44,458 nt of DNA, from positions 1 to 44,458 of the forward strand of contig NZ_MKTQ01000009.1 of NCBI RefSeq assembly GCF_001898315.1. Direction: 5' to 3'. This DNA is from Microbacterium sp. 70-16. GTDB lineage: Bacteria > Actinomycetota > Actinomycetes > Actinomycetales > Microbacteriaceae. The notes beneath the pieces were generated by a model that saw only the letters and a list, made by a program, of their open reading frames with translations, ran no database searches and was not told the DNA's origin. The position numbers and the translations under genes were made by a program. Shown in pieces: positions 40,851 to 44,458 of this stretch (within the stretch, counting starts at the first letter, position 1; each line of letters begins with the position of its first letter).

Positions 40851-41327
40851 TCACAGCAGCGCCGCGGCGGCTCTCAGGCCCTCGGCGTCCGCCGTGGCCC
40901 ACCGCGTGACGATGCGCTGGGCGCGCTCGGCCTCGACTCCCGTCAGACGTGCAAGCAGGGGGCGAACGACACCGAGCGCGAGCGGTTCGACAAGGTCGGG
41001 GATGCCCGTGCTGCGCAGGAACCCCTCGATCCGCGTGAGGTCGTTGCCGGTCAGCGTGTCGACCTGGCCCTGCAACAGCACGACCGCCGCGAAGCGACGC
41101 TCGAACACCGGCGCCGCCCACAGCTCCGACGCGAGCGCGGTGATGTCGTCGTGCTCGAGCCCGCGGTGGCGACGCAGCGCATCGCGAACCGTGCCGCGGA
41201 TCGCGCCGACCGATGCCCCGTAGACCGCCAGCCCACCGACCGAGGCATCCCCATCGGCCCACGTCCGCCATTCCGATGCCTCAGCCCGCAGCGTGCGGTC
41301 GATGAAGGCAGCGGCGGGGGAATCCAT
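40851..41327 (-). CDS. AlkD-like DNA alkylation repair protein, C-terminally short
   Basis: 158 residues. HEAT-like helices contain YGASVGAIRGTVRDALRRHR, ITALASELWAAPVFERRFAA and IEGFLRSTGIPDLVEPLALG, the layout of AlkD glycosylases, which remove alkylated bases. AlkD proteins are usually about 220 residues; this one ends where the later repeats should start. A single TGA separates it in frame from the HNH gene. It may be a truncated or diverged member. The REP-like palindrome and the tRNA lie upstream. Confidence 0.65.
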   Translation of the reverse strand: MDSPAAAFIDRTLRAEASEWRTWADGDASVGGLAVYGASVGAIRGTVRDALRRHRGLEHDDITALASELWAAPVFERRFAAVVLLQGQVDTLTGNDLTRIEGFLRSTGIPDLVEPLALGVVRPLLARLTGVEAERAQRIVTRWATADAEGLRAAAALL

Positions 41328-41383
41328 GTGTCCATCCTCGCGCGTTGCGGGTGTGGCGCAGCCGGTGCGGCGGGGCGGCGGGA

Positions 41384-41420
41384 TGGTTTCGATACACCGC
41401 CTGCGGCGGCTACTCAACCA
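41384..41420. repeat. REP-like palindrome of the GGTTTCGATAC type
   Basis: TGGTTTCGATACACCGCC, a TGC turn, then GGCGGCTACTCAACCA form an imperfect hairpin (TGGTT/AACCA, CCGCC/GGCGG). I recall this kind of intergenic palindrome as frequent in Microbacteriaceae genomes. It is unrelated in sequence to the GGCGCAAATG repeats. Confidence 0.75.
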
Positions 41421-41459
41421 CCGGTGGGAGGCGCACGCGGCGGCGGACTCACCGCGGCG

Positions 41460-41532
41460 TACCCCCGGTCGGACTCGAACCGACACTGAAGCGATTTTAA
41501 GTCGCCTGCCTCTGCCATTGGGCTACGGGGGC
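41460..41532 (-). tRNA. tRNA with anticodon UAA (reads UUA, Leu), short variable arm
   Basis: 73 nt on the minus strand with a full cloverleaf: acceptor GCCCCCG/CGGGGGT (first pair G-U), T arm GTCGG-TTCGAGT-CCGAC, anticodon stem GGCGA/TCGCT and loop CTTAAAA, so the anticodon is UAA. The variable region is only 5 nt, whereas bacterial leucine tRNAs have a long arm, so its amino acid is uncertain. No CCA is encoded. It is transcribed toward the AlkD-like gene. Confidence 0.85.
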
Positions 41533-41549
41533 GTCTGCCCAGGTTAACG

Positions 41550-41587
41550 CGAACCCCCGCCTCCGACGCATCGGAAGCGGGGGTTCG
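41550..41587 (-). terminator. Terminator after the NADH dehydrogenase gene
   Basis: An 11-bp stem (CGAACCCCCGC with its complement) with an inner TCCGA/TCGGA pairing ends 10 nt beyond the ndh stop codon. It separates ndh from the tRNA gene. Confidence 0.85.
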
Positions 41588-41597
41588 GCGCGGGAAC

Positions 41598-43175
41598 TCA
41601 GTTCGCGGCGGAGTCGGCCGGGGCCTTCTCAGCGGCGGGCTTGGCAGCAGGTGCCCTGCGCACGGGCGCCTTGCGGACGGGTGCCTTCTTCTCGGCCACC
41701 GGAGTCTCGGCGGATGCCTCTGCGGGCGCGGCGGCGGATGCCTCTGCAGCCGGCGCAGCGGCCGCTGCAGGAGCGGCCAGCGCAGCGGCAGCAGCCGGCG
41801 CAGCCGCGGCCGGAGCGGCCGGGCGCGGGCGCGCGGCGAACTCCTCGAAGACGTAGCGCGGGTTCTGCACCGTCTGCAGCGACACGTTGTCGCGCGTCAG
41901 CCAGAAGTTGTGCCACCAGTCGCCGATGACGCGCCACTTGCGCTCCCACGACGGCATGGCCAGGCCGTGGTAGCCGCGGTGCGCGCACCACGCGATGAAG
42001 CCCTTGAGGGCGAGGTTGCCCGACTGGAAGACACCGTTGTACAGACCCAGGCCCGCGACGGCGCCGAGGTTGTGGTGGATGTACTCGCGCGGCAGCTCGT
42101 CGCGCAGCACGGCGACGAGGTTCTTCGCGAGCAGCTTCGCCTGACGCACGGCGTGCTGAGCGTTCGGCACGCAGTAGCCGCCGACGCCCTTGCCGGTGAG
42201 GTCGGGAACGGCGGAGATGTCACCGGCAGCCCACGCGCCGTCGACGATCTCTTCAGCGGTGCCGACGCGCAGGTCGGCGCGCGTGCGGATGCGGCCACGC
42301 TCTTCGACGGGCAGGTCGCTGCCGCGCACGACGGTCGGGTTCGCCATGACACCGGCGGTCCAGACGATGAGGTCGGTCGGGATCGACTCGCCCGTCGACA
42401 ACTCGACAACGCCGTCGACGGCGCTCGTGAGCTGCGTGTCGAGGTGCACGTTCGCGCCGCGCTTGGCGAGGCTCTTGAGCACCCACTCGCTCGTCTCGAG
42501 CGACACCTCGGGCATGATCCGGCCCATGGCCTCGATCAGGTGGAAGTGCGTGTCTTCGAAGCTCAGCTGCGGGTAGTCCTTCAGCAGCGACGAGGCGAAC
42601 GCGCGCATCTCGGCGAAGACCTCGATACCCGCGAAGCCACCACCGACGACGACGACCGTCAGCAGGCGGTCGCGCTCGGGGCCGGCCGGCAGGTTCGCGG
42701 CACGGTCGAAGTTCGTGAGGATGCGATCACGGATCGCGACTGCCTCTTCGATCGTCTTCAGACCGATCGCGTTGTCGGCGATGCCCGGAATCGGGAACGT
42801 GCGCGAGACGGCGCCGGCGGTGACGACGATCTGGTCGTACGTCTCCTGCCAGGGCTCGCCCATCTCGGGCGTGATCGTCGCGGTGCGGCCGGCGTGGTCG
42901 ATGCCGGTGACCTTCGCCGTCACGACGCGCGTCTTCTTGAGGTGGCGGCGCAGACCCACGATGACGTGGCGGGCCTCGATCTCACCGGCGGCGACCTCGG
43001 GCAGGAACGGCTGGTAGGTCATGTAGGGCAGCGGATCGACGATCGTGACCTGGGCCTCGCCCTTGCGCAGCTGCTTCTCGAGCTTCCACGCGGTGTAGAA
43101 ACCGGCGTAGCCACCGCCGACGATGAGGATCTTGGGCACGGCGCGGACGGCGGTGCTGGACGCTGTGTCAGTCAC
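41598..43175 (-). CDS. ndh: Type II NADH dehydrogenase with Ala/Pro/Lys-rich C-terminal tail
   Basis: 525 residues from GTG 43173-43175. Passes electrons from NADH to quinone without pumping protons. FAD site: KILIVGGGYAGFYTAWKLEK; NADH site: VVVVGGGFAGIEVFAEMRAF; a further FAD motif is GAWAAGDISAVPD. The core ends near residue 445. About 80 residues follow made almost only of Ala, Pro, Glu, Lys and Arg, ending with repeats like KKAPVRKAPVRRAPAAK, as in histone-like tails. The frame is open to 43454 but overlaps the upstream protease gene. It starts 20 nt after the protease stop. Confidence 0.9.
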   Translation of the reverse strand: MTDTASSTAVRAVPKILIVGGGYAGFYTAWKLEKQLRKGEAQVTIVDPLPYMTYQPFLPEVAAGEIEARHVIVGLRRHLKKTRVVTAKVTGIDHAGRTATITPEMGEPWQETYDQIVVTAGAVSRTFPIPGIADNAIGLKTIEEAVAIRDRILTNFDRAANLPAGPERDRLLTVVVVGGGFAGIEVFAEMRAFASSLLKDYPQLSFEDTHFHLIEAMGRIMPEVSLETSEWVLKSLAKRGANVHLDTQLTSAVDGVVELSTGESIPTDLIVWTAGVMANPTVVRGSDLPVEERGRIRTRADLRVGTAEEIVDGAWAAGDISAVPDLTGKGVGGYCVPNAQHAVRQAKLLAKNLVAVLRDELPREYIHHNLGAVAGLGLYNGVFQSGNLALKGFIAWCAHRGYHGLAMPSWERKWRVIGDWWHNFWLTRDNVSLQTVQNPRYVFEEFAARPRPAAPAAAAPAAAAALAAPAAAAAPAAEASAAAPAEASAETPVAEKKAPVRKAPVRRAPAAKPAAEKAPADSAAN

Positions 43176-43195
43176 AGGTGGAAGGACTCCTTGAA

Positions 43196-44458
43196 TCAAC
43201 GGCTCGAAGCACGTGCGCGCTCCGATCTGATGCGCCGGGCAGCAGCAGTGACGCCGAGCGCCACCAGTATAGCCGCCAGCGTGCCCCCCACGAGCGGCAC
43301 GGTGCCGTATCTGAGCGTGTCCGCGCTCGGCAGCAGGGGCGATCGCTCCACGACGTGGTCGGCGGCAGGCAGTTCGGGAACGACGACGGGCGTCGCTGAT
43401 GTCGACGGCTGCGGCAGCGGAGCCACCTCGGCGCGGCGGTACAGACGCACCCATTCGGCGAGCGTCATGCCGAGCGGGCTCTTGTCGACGGTGGCGACGG
43501 ATGCCGAGACGGCGCCGGCCGCGTTGATGAGGCCGTAGCCGTACGTGGCATCCGGCACCTTCTTGGCCCCGGCCGCGGGCCGCGCCGTCTTGATGATGCG
43601 GTTGATGACGTTGTCGGCGTTCAGTTCCGGGTGCGCCGACCGCACGAGCGCCACGACCCCCGCCACGATCGGCGCGGCACCGCTCGTGCCCTCCCAGCGC
43701 ACGAGCTGCCCATCCGCCGACACGCCGAGCAGCTGCTCACTCGGGGCCGAGACGCCGATCGTGATGCCCTGAGTGGATGCCTCTTCACTGGCGATCTCGT
43801 CACGGTTGACCCCGGCGACCGTCAGGACTCCGGGGATCGTCGCCGGCGCGCCGACTTCTTCGGTGCCGCTGCCCTTATTGCCTGCCGCGACGACCACGAC
43901 CACATCGTGGTCGAACGCGTACTGGAACGCGCTGTCCCACGAGGTGTCCCACGTGAGGGTGTTCGTCGTGAACGACAGGTTGATGACGTCCGCGCCGTGG
44001 TCGACGGCCCAACGCATCGCGTCGGCGACCTGCTGCACGAACGGCACCGACGACGCGGCCCCGAAGCCGATCGAGATCGCCAGCAGATTCGCCTCGGGGG
44101 CCACCCCGATCATGCCCGTGTCGTCGCCGGTGCCCCGCGAGGCGGCGAGCGACGCGACCCAGCTGCCGTGGTTTCCGTCGACGGCGCCCACGGGTTTGCG
44201 ACCGTCGGCGGCGCCGACGCCCGAGAAGTCCGCACCGCCCACGACGCCGGAGAACTCGACGGGGGTGCGCCCGATGCCGGTGTCGATGATCGCGATCGTC
44301 GTGCCCCTGCCCTTGGTCGTCTGCCACGCGTCGCGCACGCCGTACTCGTCGAGCCAGTACTCCGCGTCGCGTGCGACATCGGCCTGCGACTCCGGCGTGG
44401 GTGTCGCCGACGCGGCGGGGGCGGGCGCCGATGCCTCCGAGTCCGCCGCGACGGACGC
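43196..44458 (-). CDS. Membrane-anchored subtilisin-like (S8, mycosin-type) protease, 5' end missing
   Basis: The frame is open to the right edge, so the N-terminus with any signal peptide is outside the window; 420 residues are visible. The catalytic triad is seen in IAIIDTGIGR (Asp), VDGNHGSWVASLAASRG (His) and WEGTSGAAPIVAGVVALVR (Ser), and the oxyanion Asn in VVVVAAGNKGSG. A C-terminal membrane helix (VPLVGGTLAAILVALGVTAA) with a basic end anchors it, and the preceding Pro/Val-rich linker matches mycosins of type VII secretion. Whether a type VII locus lies to the right cannot be seen. A GTG at 44338 is unlikely to be the start because the pre-domain AEYWLDEYGV lies before it. Confidence 0.9.
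   Translation of the reverse strand, partial: ASVAADSEASAPAPAASATPTPESQADVARDAEYWLDEYGVRDAWQTTKGRGTTIAIIDTGIGRTPVEFSGVVGGADFSGVGAADGRKPVGAVDGNHGSWVASLAASRGTGDDTGMIGVAPEANLLAISIGFGAASSVPFVQQVADAMRWAVDHGADVINLSFTTNTLTWDTSWDSAFQYAFDHDVVVVVAAGNKGSGTEEVGAPATIPGVLTVAGVNRDEIASEEASTQGITIGVSAPSEQLLGVSADGQLVRWEGTSGAAPIVAGVVALVRSAHPELNADNVINRIIKTARPAAGAKKVPDATYGYGLINAAGAVSASVATVDKSPLGMTLAEWVRLYRRAEVAPLPQPSTSATPVVVPELPAADHVVERSPLLPSADTLRYGTVPLVGGTLAAILVALGVTAAARRIRSERARASSR

Noticed and set aside
41910..43538. 542-codon plus-strand open frame opposite ndh
   Set aside because: Antisense shadow; the minus strand encodes a clear NADH dehydrogenase with both dinucleotide-binding motifs.

Overview
The window is visibly very G+C-rich and densely coded, with short intergenic gaps, many GTG starts, 4-bp GTGA/ATGA gene overlaps and Shine-Dalgarno-poor starts. 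Gene content (LemA, DUF4245, DUF4307, DUF6264, mycosin-like S8 protease, MFS, PhoH, class II FBPase beside class II aldolase) and the very frequent 7-mer GGATGCC/GGCATCC suggest an actinobacterium of the Microbacteriaceae, most likely Microbacterium. That assignment is inference from gene content and codon style; no database was searched. I see no prophage, insertion sequence, rRNA or CRISPR array.

Layout. 1-1.5 kb: end of an ABM-domain protein, a GNAT acetyltransferase and a small membrane protein whose last residues copy the 3' end of the next gene. 1.5-9.3 kb: housekeeping block with ychF, a methyltransferase, a zinc alcohol dehydrogenase, a DEDDh exonuclease, rmuC, and divergent glpX/fba. 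9.3-17 kb: ispH with a coupled DUF6264 gene, xseA, xseB, DUF4245, carbonic anhydrase, fumC and an OmpR-type two-component pair. 17-25.7 kb: phoH with a structured leader, a class V aminotransferase, a cis-prenyltransferase, a TrhA-like membrane protein, DUF4307, greA, ilvA and an AI-2E family transporter. 25.7-31.9 kb: htpX and lemA, a coupled lactone oxidase and PLP deaminase/aldolase, a glycosyltransferase, and an orphan GyrA coiled-coil fragment. 31.8-39.8 kb: an accessory catabolic-looking cluster of SnoaL-like protein, FAD monooxygenase and LysR regulator (which carries a TTA codon), then a carbohydrate-type ABC transporter without an ATPase, two small dimeric-barrel proteins and an MFS permease. 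39.8-41.5 kb: a MazF/ribbon-helix-helix toxin-antitoxin pair, HNH and AlkD-like genes, a REP-like palindrome and a tRNA with anticodon UAA. 41.6-44.5 kb: a type II NADH dehydrogenase with a long Ala/Pro/Lys tail and the 3' part of a membrane-anchored subtilisin-like protease.

Sequence-level signals not explained by the genes: (1) GGATGCC/GGCATCC occurs about 90 times by hand count, built from otherwise avoided codons; (2) eleven or so genes have a TANNNT-type -10 box ending only 6-8 nt before ATG/GTG, implying leaderless mRNAs; (3) a palindromic repeat family with arms around GGCGCAAATG and an invariant 25-nt centre occurs three times; (4) a similar motif lies before lysR and before the FAD monooxygenase; (5) the only in-frame TTA codon I found is in that lysR, while an unusual UUA-reading tRNA lies about 8 kb away.
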